Shown: positions 34,849 to 43,361 of the stretch, one piece after another
Layout of the letters: each line of letters begins with the position of its first letter
Numbering within the stretch: position 1 is the first letter of the stretch
Assembly (NCBI RefSeq): GCF_013280595.1
Contig: NZ_JAAATY010000002.1
Location: forward strand, 124,001 to 188,000
Length of the DNA: 64,000 nucleotides
Source: Kibdelosporangium persicum
GTDB taxonomy: Bacteria > Actinomycetota > Actinomycetes > Mycobacteriales > Pseudonocardiaceae
Direction of reading: 5' to 3'
The notes under the pieces: generated by a model
Databases searched by the model: none
What the model was told of the DNA's origin: nothing
The model's input: the letters and a program-made list of their open reading frames with translations, nothing else
Made by a program: the position numbers and the translations under genes

Positions 34849-37434
34849 TTAGGAGGCGCGTCCGACGACCAAACTGGACGAGTCGTCGGCGATGTCCACG
34901 GTGACCCGGTCGCCGTCGGCGATCTCGCCGGCCAACAGCTTCTTGGCCAGTTGGTCGCCGATCGCCGACGAAACCAGGCGCCGCAACGGACGCGCGCCGT
35001 ACACCGGGTCGAACCCGTTGAGGGCCAACCAGTCCCGGGCCGCCGCGGTGACGTCGAGGGTCAGCCTGCGCTGGGCCAGCCTGCGGCCGAGCCGGTCGAT
35101 CTGGATGTCCACGATCGAGGTCAGCTCCTCGGTCGCCAGCTGGTGGAACACCACGACATCGTCCAGCCGGTTGAGGAACTCCGGCTTGAAGTGCCGCTGC
35201 ACCACGGCCAGCACGGCGTCCTTGCGCTGCTGCTCGGTCAGCGACACGTCCGCGATCGCCTGCGAGCCCAGGTTGGAGGTCATCACCAGGATCGTGTTGC
35301 GGAAGTCGACCGTGCGGCCCTGGCCGTCGGTCAGCCTGCCGTCGTCGAGCACCTGCAGCAGCACGTCGAACACGTCCGGGTGAGCCTTCTCGACCTCGTC
35401 GAGCAGCACGACGCTGTACGGGCGCCGCCGCACCGACTCGGTCAGCTGGCCGCCCTGGTCGTAGCCGACGTACCCGGGCGGGGCACCGACCAGCCGGGCC
35501 ACCGAGTGCTTCTCGGCGTACTCGCTCATGTCGATCCGGATCATCGCCCGCTCGTCGTCGAACAGGAACTCCGCCAGCGCCTTGGCCAGCTCGGTCTTGC
35601 CGACACCGGTCGGGCCGAGGAACAGGAACGAGCCAGTCGGCCGGTCCGGGTCCGCGACACCGGCCCGTGACCGGCGGACCGCGTCGGAGACCACCCGGAC
35701 GGCCTCGGCCTGGCCGACGACGCGCTTGCCGAGCTCCTGCTCCATCCGCAGCAGCTTGGCGGTCTCGCCTTCGAGCATCCGGCCGGCCGGAATCCCGGTC
35801 CACGCGGACACGACCTCGGCGACGTCGTCCGGGCCGACCTCCTCCTTGAGCATCACGGACGCGGCCTTCGTGGTCTCGGTCGCGGCCTCGAGCTCCTTCT
35901 CCAGCGCGGGGATGCGGCCGTAACGCAGTTCGGCGGCGCGGCCGAGGTCGCCGTCGCGCTCGGCCCGCTCGGACTCGCCGCGCAGGGCCTCCAGCTGCTC
36001 CTTCAGGTCACGGGTCTTCTCGATCGAGCCCTTCTCGTTCTGCCAGCGGGCGGTCAGCGCCGACAGCGCCTCCCGCTTCTCGGCCAGCTCGGCCCGCAGC
36101 GCGGACAGCCGCTGCTTGGACGCCGGGTCCTCTTCCTTGGCCAGCGCCATCTCTTCGATTTCCAGGCGCCGCACGGCCCGCTCGACCTCGTCGATCTCCA
36201 CCGGCCGGGAGTCGATCTCCATCCGCAGCCGGGACGCGGCCTCGTCGATCAGGTCGATCGCCTTGTCCGGCAGGAACCGCGCGGTGATGTACCGGTCGGA
36301 GAGCGTCGCCGCGGCCACGAGGGCGGCGTCGGTGATGCGGACACCGTGGTGCACCTCGTAGCGCTCCTTGAGGCCACGCAGGATGCCGATGGTGTCCTCG
36401 GCCGACGGCTCACCGACGAGCACCTGCTGGAACCGCCGCTCCAGTGCGGGGTCCTTCTCGATGTGCTCGCGGTACTCGTCCAGGGTGGTCGCGCCGACCA
36501 TGCGCAGCTCGCCCCGGGCCAGCATCGGCTTGATCATGTTGCCCGCGTCCATCGCGCCCTCACCGGTCGCGCCCGCGCCGACGATGGTGTGCAGCTCGTC
36601 GATGAACGTGACGACCTGGCCCGCGGAGTCGGTGATCTCCTTGAGCACGGCCTTGAGCCGTTCCTCGAACTCACCGCGGTACTTCGCGCCGGCGACCATC
36701 GAGCCGAGGTCGAGGGCGACGACTCGCTTGCCGCGCAGGGACTCCGGCACGTCACCGGCGACGATGCGCTGGGCGAGGCCCTCGACGATGGCGGTCTTGC
36801 CGACACCGGGCTCACCGATCAGCACCGGGTTGTTCTTGGTCCGGCGCGACAGCACCTGCACGACGCGGCGGATCTCCGCGTCCCGGCCGATCACCGGGTC
36901 GAGTTCACCCTTGCGGGCGCGTTCGGTGAGGTCGACGCCGTACTTCTCCAGCGCCTGGTACGTGCCTTCCGGATCGGGGCTGGTCACCCTGGTGGAGCCG
37001 CGGACCTTGGAGAACGCCTCCTTGATGGCCTCGGGCGTGGCGCCGTGCCTGCGCAGCAGCTCGCCGACCGGGCCGCGCTCGTAGGCAAGGCCGTACAGCA
37101 CGTGCTCGGTGGAGACGTACTCGTCGCCCATTTCGGTCGCGAGCTTCTGGGCCTGCGACAACGAGCGGGCTGTCTGCCCGTTCAGGTTCGGCGTGGACAC
37201 CGTCGCGCCGGTCGCCGAAGGCAACGCGGCGACGATCTTCTCCAGTTCCTTGCCGATCACCGCGGGGTCCGCTCCGACCGCCGTCAACAGCGGCGCGGTC
37301 AGGCCCTCGCCCTGGGCGAGCAGGGCGGCGAGCAGGTGCGCCGGCGAGACGTCCGGGTTCCCGGCGACCGTGGCCGCCTGAACCGCGGCGGAGACCGCCT
37401 GCTGGGTCTTCGTGGTCGGGTTGAAAGCGTCCAT
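34849..37434 (-). CDS. clpB: ATP-dependent chaperone ClpB
   Basis: Hsp100 disaggregase that works with DnaK/DnaJ/GrpE to rescue aggregated proteins. The 861-residue product is complete: N-domain (res 1-150), NBD1 with Walker [15 protein letters not shown] near 205 and Walker [11 protein letters not shown] near 272, coiled-coil middle domain (res 400-525, [20 protein letters not shown]), NBD2 with [20 protein letters not shown] near 605 and [16 protein letters not shown] near 655 (pore loop). A HAIR element 76 bp upstream puts it under HspR; DnaA boxes lie further upstream. Confidence 0.98.
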   Translation of the reverse strand: MDAFNPTTKTQQAVSAAVQAATVAGNPDVSPAHLLAALLAQGEGLTAPLLTAVGADPAVIGKELEKIVAALPSATGATVSTPNLNGQTARSLSQAQKLATEMGDEYVSTEHVLYGLAYERGPVGELLRRHGATPEAIKEAFSKVRGSTRVTSPDPEGTYQALEKYGVDLTERARKGELDPVIGRDAEIRRVVQVLSRRTKNNPVLIGEPGVGKTAIVEGLAQRIVAGDVPESLRGKRVVALDLGSMVAGAKYRGEFEERLKAVLKEITDSAGQVVTFIDELHTIVGAGATGEGAMDAGNMIKPMLARGELRMVGATTLDEYREHIEKDPALERRFQQVLVGEPSAEDTIGILRGLKERYEVHHGVRITDAALVAAATLSDRYITARFLPDKAIDLIDEAASRLRMEIDSRPVEIDEVERAVRRLEIEEMALAKEEDPASKQRLSALRAELAEKREALSALTARWQNEKGSIEKTRDLKEQLEALRGESERAERDGDLGRAAELRYGRIPALEKELEAATETTKAASVMLKEEVGPDDVAEVVSAWTGIPAGRMLEGETAKLLRMEQELGKRVVGQAEAVRVVSDAVRRSRAGVADPDRPTGSFLFLGPTGVGKTELAKALAEFLFDDERAMIRIDMSEYAEKHSVARLVGAPPGYVGYDQGGQLTESVRRRPYSVVLLDEVEKAHPDVFDVLLQVLDDGRLTDGQGRTVDFRNTILVMTSNLGSQAIADVSLTEQQRKDAVLAVVQRHFKPEFLNRLDDVVVFHQLATEELTSIVDIQIDRLGRRLAQRRLTLDVTAAARDWLALNGFDPVYGARPLRRLVSSAIGDQLAKKLLAGEIADGDRVTVDIADDSSSLVVGRAS

Positions 37435-37509
37435 CCCTCACCTCAGTACGCGTTGGTGCCCTTGTGCCAGCTTTCCGCAGAAGCCGTCATCATGCCTAAC
37501 GTCAGAAAA

Positions 37510-37530
37510 GTTGAGCCTGTTCCGCTCAAG
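37510..37530 (-). promoter_or_regulatory. HAIR element (HspR operator) upstream of clpB
   Basis: Minus strand CTTGAGC-N7-GCTCAAC, one base from perfect symmetry, matching the HAIR pattern CTTGAGT-N7-ACTCAAG. 76 bp upstream of the clpB ATG. HspR is encoded at 40960-41409. Confidence 0.85.
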
Positions 37531-37558
37531 TCGAATTCACTCACACGTACCAACGTGG

Positions 37559-37621
37559 TTGTCCACAAGAAGTGCCCAGTTGTCCACAAACCGCAGGTCG
37601 CTATCCACAGCACGTGGACAA
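37559..37621. promoter_or_regulatory. cluster of four DnaA boxes, three phased at 21 bp
   Basis: TTGTCCACA at 37559-37567 and 37580-37588 are perfect actinobacterial DnaA boxes; CTATCCACA at 37601-37609 has one mismatch to TTATCCACA; the minus strand at 37613-37621 reads TTGTCCACG (one mismatch). The first three start exactly 21 bp apart. The cluster lies between the MarR gene stop (37688) and the clpB HAIR element. Confidence 0.75.
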
Positions 37622-37687
37622 GGCGGGTGATCAACACCTGGGCAAGCCGCCGTCCGGGTGCACCCGGTCCCGACCTGCGTGACCTTG

Positions 37688-38134
37688 TCAGGTCGAGAGG
37701 CGGGCGCGGAAGGCGGTGTTGAAGCGGGCGAGGTGCTCGGTGGCGGCGGCGACCGCCTCGGCGTCCCAGTCGGCCAGCGCCTCGGCCATGGCTTCCACCT
37801 GGCGCTGACGCCACTGCTCCAGCACCTTCTCGCCTTCGGCGGTCATCCGCAGTAAGGCGGCACGACGGTCCTCAGGGGCGCGGCGACGCTCGATCAGGCC
37901 GAGCTTCTCCAGCTGAGCCGCCTGGCGACTGACCACGGACGCGTCGACGAAGCGCTGTTCGGCCAGGTCGGAGACGCGTGACTCGCCGCGATACGCCAGT
38001 TCGGCGAGGAGTTTGCCCGCACCGGGCTGCAGCCGGGTCTCCTCCCAGCTGCGCATGGTGGCGGCGTGCTGGATCTCCATCAGCGCGCGGACTTGCCGCA
38101 GCAGGCCGATGTAGTCCTCGGAAGTTGGCCGCAT
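37688..38134 (-). CDS. MarR-family transcriptional regulator
   Basis: A 148-residue MarR protein with the winged HTH at about residues 48-105: LLAELAYRGESRVSDLAEQR, FVDASVVSRQAAQLEKLGLI, then the wing RRRAPEDRRAALLRMTAEGE with its conserved Asp-Arg. Flanking helices form the dimer interface. A GTTGT-N5-ACAAC palindrome 19 bp upstream of its start is a likely autoregulatory operator. Target genes and inducer are unknown; clpB lies downstream. Confidence 0.92.
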   Translation of the reverse strand: MRPTSEDYIGLLRQVRALMEIQHAATMRSWEETRLQPGAGKLLAELAYRGESRVSDLAEQRFVDASVVSRQAAQLEKLGLIERRRAPEDRRAALLRMTAEGEKVLEQWRQRQVEAMAEALADWDAEAVAAATEHLARFNTAFRARLST

Positions 38135-38152
38135 CGCCGCACCCCACCATTG

Positions 38153-38167
38153 GTTGTCTAATACAAC
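38153..38167. promoter_or_regulatory. MarR operator candidate (GTTGT-CTAAT-ACAAC)
   Basis: A perfect 5-5-5 inverted repeat 19 bp upstream of the marR ATG; on the minus strand it reads GTTGTATTAGACAAC, the general form of MarR-family operators. Confidence 0.6.
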
Positions 38168-38180
38168 TATACCAACGGCG

Positions 38181-38211
38181 AAACGGCCACGACCGCCCGC
38201 CGTGGCCGTTT
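38181..38211. terminator. rho-independent terminator after the second marR gene
   Basis: AAACGGCCACG and CGTGGCCGTTT form a perfect 11-bp stem with a 9-nt loop, 15 nt beyond the stop at 38226. It lies close to the first marR operator but outside it. Confidence 0.8.
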
Positions 38212-38225
38212 TGTCAGGTGCGCGT

Positions 38226-38684
38226 CTACAGGTCCCGGTTGAGCTTGCCGAGCAGGGTGGAGAACGTGGTGATGTCCTCGGTCGGCCAGCTGTCGAGGAT
38301 CGCGTGCAGCCGGGCGCGGCGGTCGGAACGGACCGTGTCCAGGCGTTGGGCGCCGACGTCGGTCAGCTGGACCAGCCGGGCACGGCCGTCGTGCGGGTCG
38401 GCGACCCGTTCGACGAGGTCCAGTTCTTCGAGCCGGGCGATCTGGCGACTTATCGTCGACTTGTCCAGGCCGGTGCGCTCGACCACGTCGGCCGCGCGGA
38501 CCGGGCTGATGTCGCCGAGATGCAGCAGCAGGGCGTAACAGGCCGCGTCCAGCTCGGGGTGCACCCGCGCGGCCAGGCTCAGCGAGATGCTCCGAGCCCG
38601 GCCGAACAGCACGGACAGCTCGCGCTCCAGTGCTTGGGTCGCGGACTCCCGGTCGCCGGTCGGTTTCACAGGCTTGCCGTTCAC
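38226..38684 (-). CDS. MarR-family transcriptional regulator (second)
   Basis: A 152-residue MarR regulator: HPELDAACYALLLHLGDISP, VRAADVVERTGLDKSTISRQ as recognition region, RLEELDLVERVADPHDGRAR with the wing Asp-Gly-Arg, and C-terminal dimer helices. GTG at 38684 overlaps the upstream PNPOx gene stop as GTGA, so the two are translationally coupled and the regulator may control that enzyme. It differs in sequence from the MarR protein just downstream, so this is not a recent duplication. Confidence 0.92.
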   Translation of the reverse strand: MNGKPVKPTGDRESATQALERELSVLFGRARSISLSLAARVHPELDAACYALLLHLGDISPVRAADVVERTGLDKSTISRQIARLEELDLVERVADPHDGRARLVQLTDVGAQRLDTVRSDRRARLHAILDSWPTEDITTFSTLLGKLNRDL

Positions 38685-39535
38685 TGCCCGGAAGTGTGCA
38701 CCACCTGGTGCCACGGCTTCGGCGAGGCCTTCGCCCCGAAGTAGTCGCCACCCTTGCGTTTGACGTCGTCGGTGCCCCAGTCCCTGGTCCGGTCGACCGG
38801 CCGCAGGTGCGGGATGTGTTTGCGGCAGTGGATGTACGCCTCCTCCACCTCGACGACCACCCAGCGCTCGGGGATGCGGCCACGGTCGAAGTCGGACGGG
38901 ATGCCGGGGTGACGCGCCCGGATGTCGGCGTCCTCGACGACCCGGGCCTTGCCGTTGACGTGCAGCCCGATCAGGTCGCGGACGAAGTCGACCATCAGGA
39001 TGGCCAGGTGCGGGTTCTCGCTGACGTTGCCGAGACTGGCGTGCACGCCGTTGCCGCGGTACTCCGGGTAGGCGACGTGGTACGGGTCCAGGACCTGCAT
39101 GAAGCCTGGCGGACCGGCGCGGAACGACGAGTCGCACTCGCCCTTGGCGTCGGCGCTGGCGATGAAGGCCATGTCCATCCGGCCGATGAACTCGATCATC
39201 GCCTCGTTGAGGTGGTCGAGCATCTGGTGGTCGTAGAACTTCTTGGCCCGGTCGCGGCTGCCGTAGGCGCACTGGAGCAGGTGCTCGCCGCGTGAGCCCG
39301 GTAAGTGATCAGACTCATGGTCGGCGAGTGGATCGGCGACTTCGGTGCGCACGACCGCGAGATTCGCTCGTGGGCGTGGTGATGGCTCCGCCAGTTCGAG
39401 GTCCAACAGGTGCGCCTCGGCGGTGCCGGTAGGGGTCGGGGTTGCGGAAGGCACGCGCGTAACAGTTTCATATCGGGGGGACGGGCGCCCAGTCCGCCCA
39501 TCGGTTGTCGACCGGACGAGGTAATCGGAGGACAT
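38681..39535 (-). CDS. Pyridoxamine 5'-phosphate oxidase-family flavoprotein
   Basis: A roughly 284-residue protein with an unusual 85-residue low-complexity N-terminus (Pro/Thr-rich) before a split-barrel FMN domain: MIEFIGRMDMAFIASADAKG, CDSSFRAGPPGFMQVLDPYH, NGVHASLGNVSENPHLAILM and RWVVVEVEEAYIHCRKHIPH are typical of the PNPOx group that includes flavin-binding detoxification proteins. The start is uncertain: an ATG at 39535 or GTG at 39547, neither with an RBS. Divergent from the flavohaemoprotein and coupled to a MarR gene, suggesting redox-stress control. Confidence 0.85.
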   Translation of the reverse strand: MSSDYLVRSTTDGRTGRPSPRYETVTRVPSATPTPTGTAEAHLLDLELAEPSPRPRANLAVVRTEVADPLADHESDHLPGSRGEHLLQCAYGSRDRAKKFYDHQMLDHLNEAMIEFIGRMDMAFIASADAKGECDSSFRAGPPGFMQVLDPYHVAYPEYRGNGVHASLGNVSENPHLAILMVDFVRDLIGLHVNGKARVVEDADIRARHPGIPSDFDRGRIPERWVVVEVEEAYIHCRKHIPHLRPVDRTRDWGTDDVKRKGGDYFGAKASPKPWHQVVHTSGQ

Positions 39536-39619
39536 TTCGTCACGCACAACTACACGAAGGTGGCATCAAGGCCGACATCCCACGAGAATCGGGTTACTGT
39601 CCACCCTGTCGGGGGATGG

Positions 39620-40882
39620 ATGCATGAGAAGACCGTGACGCCCATCAACATGTCCGAGCCAGAGGTTGGAGTCCGTGCCCCGACCATGACCGCAAACGCC
39701 GTAGTGAGTCCGATACCGCAGACACCGAAGTCCCCGGCCCCGGCGAGATCCATGGACGCCGCGTCCGGCGCGGCCGCGATGGTCCGCCTGACCAGGGAGA
39801 GCTGGGCCCTCGTCGAACCCAAGGCCGAGGAGGTCGCCAGGTTCTTCTACGGGATGCTGTTCAGCCTGTCACCCGACGCGCGGGACATGTTCCCGGCCAA
39901 CATGGAGGTCCAGCGTTCCCGCCTGCTGCGGGCGCTGGTGCACATCGTGCAACTGGTCGACCGGCCGGACGACCTGCACCCGTTCCTCCGCCAGCTCGGC
40001 CGTGACCACCGCAAGTTCGGTGTGATCAGCGCGCACTACGAGGCCGTCGGCACGGCACTGATCGCGGCGGTGAAGAGATTCTCGGGCAAGGCCTGGACCA
40101 GCGAGATCGAGCTCGCCTGGGCCGAGGCCTACACGATCATGGCGCGCGCCATGCTGGACGCCGCGAACGCCGAGGACGGGCCCGCCTGGTGGCCCGCGAC
40201 CGTCGTCGACCACCACCGGATCGGCTACGACCTCGCCGTGGTGACCGTCCAAACAGACCACCCGATGCCGTACCAGCCCGGGCAGTACGTGAGCGTGGAA
40301 ACCCCGCACCGGCCGCGGCTGTGGCGCTACCTGTCGCCCGCCAACGCCCCACGCGAGGACGGGACCATCGAGTTCCACATCCGGACGGTCGAAGGCGGCT
40401 GGGTCAGCCGCGCGATCGTCGGGCACACGCGGATCGGCGAGACCTGGCGGCTCGGACCGCCGCTCGGCCGGATGCGGGTGGACCGTGAGACCACTCGGGA
40501 CTTAGTCATGGTCGCCGGCGGGACGGGTCTCGCTCCCATGCGGGCGATCATCGACGAACTGTGCCACTGGGGCGAGAACCCGCGCGTTCACCTGTTCTAC
40601 GGTGGACGCGTTCTGTCCGATCTGTACGACCTGCCGAACCTGCAGCAACTGGCCGCCACGAACCCGTGGCTGACCGTTGTCCCTGTTCTCGAGTCCGAAC
40701 CGGACGCCACTGGGGCCGAACACGGGACGCTCGCCGACGTCGTCACCCGCTATGGCGCGTGGGCCGACCGGGACGTGCTGGTCAGTGGTTCGCCGGGGAT
40801 GATCAGGTCCACTGTGTCGCGGATGCTGGTCGCGGGCACGCCGCTGGACCACATCACGTACGACCCGTTCACATTGGACTGA
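39620..40882 (+). CDS. Flavohaemoprotein-like globin/FAD/NAD(P) oxidoreductase
   Basis: A 420-residue fusion: a disordered N-terminus of about 50 residues, a globin domain (LTRESWALVEPKAEEVARFF with B10 Tyr in FYGML; proximal His in LGRDHRKFGV near 135), an FAD domain (MPYQPGQYVSVETP; LWRYLSPANAP) and an NAD domain (VMVAGGTGLAPMRAIIDEL; VSGSPGMIRSTV). This is the nitric-oxide-dioxygenase architecture and corresponds to Rv0385. ATG at 39620 follows a GGGGG stretch; GGTTACTGT at 39592-39600 gives a -10. Probable role: NO or peroxide defence; NO activity is inference. Confidence 0.9.
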   Translation: MHEKTVTPINMSEPEVGVRAPTMTANAVVSPIPQTPKSPAPARSMDAASGAAAMVRLTRESWALVEPKAEEVARFFYGMLFSLSPDARDMFPANMEVQRSRLLRALVHIVQLVDRPDDLHPFLRQLGRDHRKFGVISAHYEAVGTALIAAVKRFSGKAWTSEIELAWAEAYTIMARAMLDAANAEDGPAWWPATVVDHHRIGYDLAVVTVQTDHPMPYQPGQYVSVETPHRPRLWRYLSPANAPREDGTIEFHIRTVEGGWVSRAIVGHTRIGETWRLGPPLGRMRVDRETTRDLVMVAGGTGLAPMRAIIDELCHWGENPRVHLFYGGRVLSDLYDLPNLQQLAATNPWLTVVPVLESEPDATGAEHGTLADVVTRYGAWADRDVLVSGSPGMIRSTVSRMLVAGTPLDHITYDPFTLD

Positions 40883-40900
40883 ACGGGTCCGGACATGCGA

Positions 40901-40943
40901 CCAGCCTCGACCCCCTCGTCCGCGAGGGTGGGGTCAAGGCTGG
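40901..40943. terminator. large stem-loop between convergent flavohaemoprotein and hspR genes
   Basis: CCAGCCT and AGGCTGG close a stem continued by GACCCC/GGGGTC, with an inner CTCG/CGAG hairpin; bidirectional terminator, 19 nt after the flavohaemoprotein stop and 17 nt from the hspR stop. Confidence 0.75.
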
Positions 40944-40959
40944 GGATCGGTGCTCGGGG

Positions 40960-41409
40960 TCAGCGGCGCGGCTGGGGGCGCCAGACCACCAGAGCGGTTT
41001 TCGGTTTGTGCACCGGCACCAGCTCGTGCCGGTAGGACTTGTGCACGGCCGCGGCCGCCTGTTCGGCCGCCGCGTAGGCCGCGGCCAGTTCGTGCGTGAG
41101 TTCCTCGACCCGCGCCTGGAGGGCGGTCACCTGGTTCTCCAGGTGGATGATCCGCTTGATGCCCGCGAGGTTCACGCCCTCCTCCTGGGAGAGGCGTTGA
41201 ACCTCGCGCAGCACCGCGATGTCCCGCATGGAGTACCTGCGCCCGCCGCCCGAGGTCCGGCCGGGGGAGACCAGACCGAGGCGGTCGTAGCTGCGCAGGG
41301 TCTGCGCGTGCAGGCCGGACAGTTGCGCGGCCACCGAGATCACGAAGATCGGGGTGTCCTCGTCCGCGTTGGCCGGGAAGGGGACACCGCTGGGGAACGA
41401 GGGCATCAC
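40960..41409 (-). CDS. hspR: Heat-shock repressor HspR (MerR family)
   Basis: Represses the dnaK operon and clpB by binding HAIR sequences, with DnaK as corepressor in Streptomyces. The 149-residue product has the MerR-type HTH at residues 18-85: PIFVISVAAQLSGLHAQTLR, SYDRLGLVSPGRTSGGGRRY, SMRDIAVLREVQRLSQEEGV, then a coiled-coil helix (NLAGIKRIIHLENQVTALQA) and a basic tail. GTG at 41409 overlaps the dnaJ TAG by one base; an ATG follows directly. Last gene of dnaK-grpE-dnaJ-hspR, giving feedback control. Confidence 0.96.
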   Translation of the reverse strand: MMPSFPSGVPFPANADEDTPIFVISVAAQLSGLHAQTLRSYDRLGLVSPGRTSGGGRRYSMRDIAVLREVQRLSQEEGVNLAGIKRIIHLENQVTALQARVEELTHELAAAYAAAEQAAAAVHKSYRHELVPVHKPKTALVVWRPQPRR

Positions 41410-42572
41410 TAGTCGCTCCTCTGTTTCAGCATCGCGGTCAGCTCGGGCCTGGGGTCCTGGCCCGAAGTCGCCTTCGTGTACTCCTCCAGCGCGGCCTGCG
41501 CCTCGTCGGAGAGCTTGCTCGGCACCGAGACCTGCACGGTGACCAACAAGTCACCCGCGGCGCCGTCACGTTTGACGACACCCTTGCCCCGGACCCGGAA
41601 CACCCTGCCATTCGCGGTACCCGGAGCCACCCGCAACGACACCTTGCCGTCCAGAGTGGGCACGGTCAGCGTGGTGCCGAGCGCCAGCTCCTGGAAGGTG
41701 ACCGGAACGGTGAGGGTCACGTCGTTGCCCGAGCGGCCGAAAACGGCGTGCGGGGTGACGTGCACGCGCACGTACAGGTCACCGGCGTGCCCGCCGTTCT
41801 GGCCCGGCTCGCCCTGTTCGGCCAGCCGGATCTTCTGGTCGTCCTCCACCCCCGGCGGGATGCGGACGGTCAGCGTGCGGCTCTTGGTGCTCACACCGTC
41901 GCCGCCGCACTCGGGGCACGGGTCGTCGACGATGCGGCCGGTCCCACGGCAGTCCCGGCACGGCTCGCTGAACGCGAAAGCGCCCTGGCTGCGCGTGATC
42001 AGACCGGCGCCGTTGCACGTCGGACAGGTGCGCGGGCTGGTGCCCGGCCGGGCACCGTTGCCGTTGCACGTGCCACACGTGGACGGACTGGACAGTCGCA
42101 AGGGGACGGTCGCGCCACGGACCGCTTCCAGGAAGTCGATCCGCACCTCGGTGTCCACGTCCGCGCCGCGCCGCGGCCGGCCCGCGCTCGATCCCTGGCC
42201 GCGCCTGCCGAACAGGCCGCCGAGGATGTCGCCGAGCCCGCTGAAGCTGCCGGACGCGCCCTGCGCGTTGGCGCCGCCGAAGATGTCACCGACGTCGAAC
42301 CCGCCGCTGCCACCGCCGAAGCCACGCAACCCGCCGCCGAACAGGCGGCGCGCCTCGTCGTACTGCTTGCGCTTCTCGGGATCACCGATCACGCCGTACG
42401 CCTCGGACACCGCCTTGAACCGCGTCTCGGCCTCGGTGTCACCCGGATTGGCGTCCGGATGCAGCTCCCTGGCCAGCTTGCGGTACGCCTTCTTGATGTC
42501 CGCGTCCGTCGCGCTGGACGAGACGCCCAGCTCACGGTAGAAGTCCTTGTCGATCCAGTCCCTCGCGCTCAC
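41409..42572 (-). CDS. dnaJ: Chaperone DnaJ (DnaJ1 type)
   Basis: Hsp40 co-chaperone that delivers clients to DnaK and stimulates its ATPase. J-domain at 10-75 ([20 protein letters not shown] with HPD in [11 protein letters not shown]), Gly/Phe-rich region 78-140, then four zinc-binding repeats [24 protein letters not shown] and CPECGGDG near 165-225, and the C-terminal peptide-binding domain. 387 residues, complete type I DnaJ. It follows grpE by 30 bp and is followed directly by hspR. Confidence 0.97.
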   Translation of the reverse strand: MSARDWIDKDFYRELGVSSSATDADIKKAYRKLARELHPDANPGDTEAETRFKAVSEAYGVIGDPEKRKQYDEARRLFGGGLRGFGGGSGGFDVGDIFGGANAQGASGSFSGLGDILGGLFGRRGQGSSAGRPRRGADVDTEVRIDFLEAVRGATVPLRLSSPSTCGTCNGNGARPGTSPRTCPTCNGAGLITRSQGAFAFSEPCRDCRGTGRIVDDPCPECGGDGVSTKSRTLTVRIPPGVEDDQKIRLAEQGEPGQNGGHAGDLYVRVHVTPHAVFGRSGNDVTLTVPVTFQELALGTTLTVPTLDGKVSLRVAPGTANGRVFRVRGKGVVKRDGAAGDLLVTVQVSVPSKLSDEAQAALEEYTKATSGQDPRPELTAMLKQRSD

Positions 42573-42602
42573 CGGACGTCCCCTCCCTTCCCTTTTTCCG
42601 TG

Positions 42603-43361
42603 CTAGTTCCGATCCGCCGAGCCATCAGGCTGTTCCTCGGATGGTTCGACCCATTCCTGAGCCGGTGCCGCGGGCGCGCCGGGCTCGTGGTCGGTGACGG
42701 CCACCAGCGCGGGGCGCAGTGTCCGGTCACCGATCCGGTAGCCGCGGCGCAACACCGCGGTCACCGTCGGGCCCTGCACGTCCGGCGACGTGTCGTGCTG
42801 CACGGCCTCGTGCACGGACGGGTCGAACGGCTCGTTCTCGTGTCCGAACGGCTCCAGTCCGACGCGCTGCAGAGTGGCGGTCAGCTTGTCCGCCACCGCC
42901 TTGAACGCGCCGGTCAGGTCGCCGTGCGCGGCCGCGCGCTCCAGGTCGTCGAGCACCGCGAGCAGCTCGTTGAGCACCGAAGCCTTGGCGGTGGTGACCA
43001 CGCTCTCGCGGTCCCGGTCCACCCGCTTGCGGTAGTTGGCGTACTCGGCCTGCAACCGCTGCAGGTCCTTCGTGCGCTCCTCGAGCTGCGTCTTCAGCGA
43101 AACCTCCTCGGAGACCATTTCCTCCGGGACGATCTCGGCCTCGACCTCGGGCGCCTGCCCGGTCTGCGTGGCGTCGTCCGACGCCGCGTGCCTGCCGCCC
43201 TCGGGGGCGCCCGTCTCGTCGACGGGCACCTCCTCGGTCACGGTCTTGACCTGACCGGTCTCCGGGTCGATCCGGCGTCGGTCGCGCACCACCACTCGCG
43301 GCTCCCCGGACTGGTCGGTCTCAGCGGAGTTGTTGTTGTCGTGCGGTCCCTGATCGGTCAC
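42603..43361 (-). CDS. grpE: Nucleotide exchange factor GrpE
   Basis: Releases ADP from DnaK. 252 residues: a long acidic disordered N-terminus (about 95 residues), the dimerising coiled coil ([40 protein letters not shown]) and the beta domain ([40 protein letters not shown]) with the conserved GYRxGDRxLRPA signature. An extra Pro/Glu-rich C-terminal tail is typical of actinobacterial GrpE. ATG overlaps the dnaK stop as ATGA. Confidence 0.97.
   Translation of the reverse strand: MTDQGPHDNNNSAETDQSGEPRVVVRDRRRIDPETGQVKTVTEEVPVDETGAPEGGRHAASDDATQTGQAPEVEAEIVPEEMVSEEVSLKTQLEERTKDLQRLQAEYANYRKRVDRDRESVVTTAKASVLNELLAVLDDLERAAAHGDLTGAFKAVADKLTATLQRVGLEPFGHENEPFDPSVHEAVQHDTSPDVQGPTVTAVLRRGYRIGDRTLRPALVAVTDHEPGAPAAPAQEWVEPSEEQPDGSADRN

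Noticed and set aside
39592-39600. GGTTACTGT shared by the SDR, etfD and flavohaemoprotein promoters as one regulon motif
   Set aside because: The shared core coincides with a TACTGT/TACCGT -10 hexamer; at the flavohaemoprotein there is no inverted arm.
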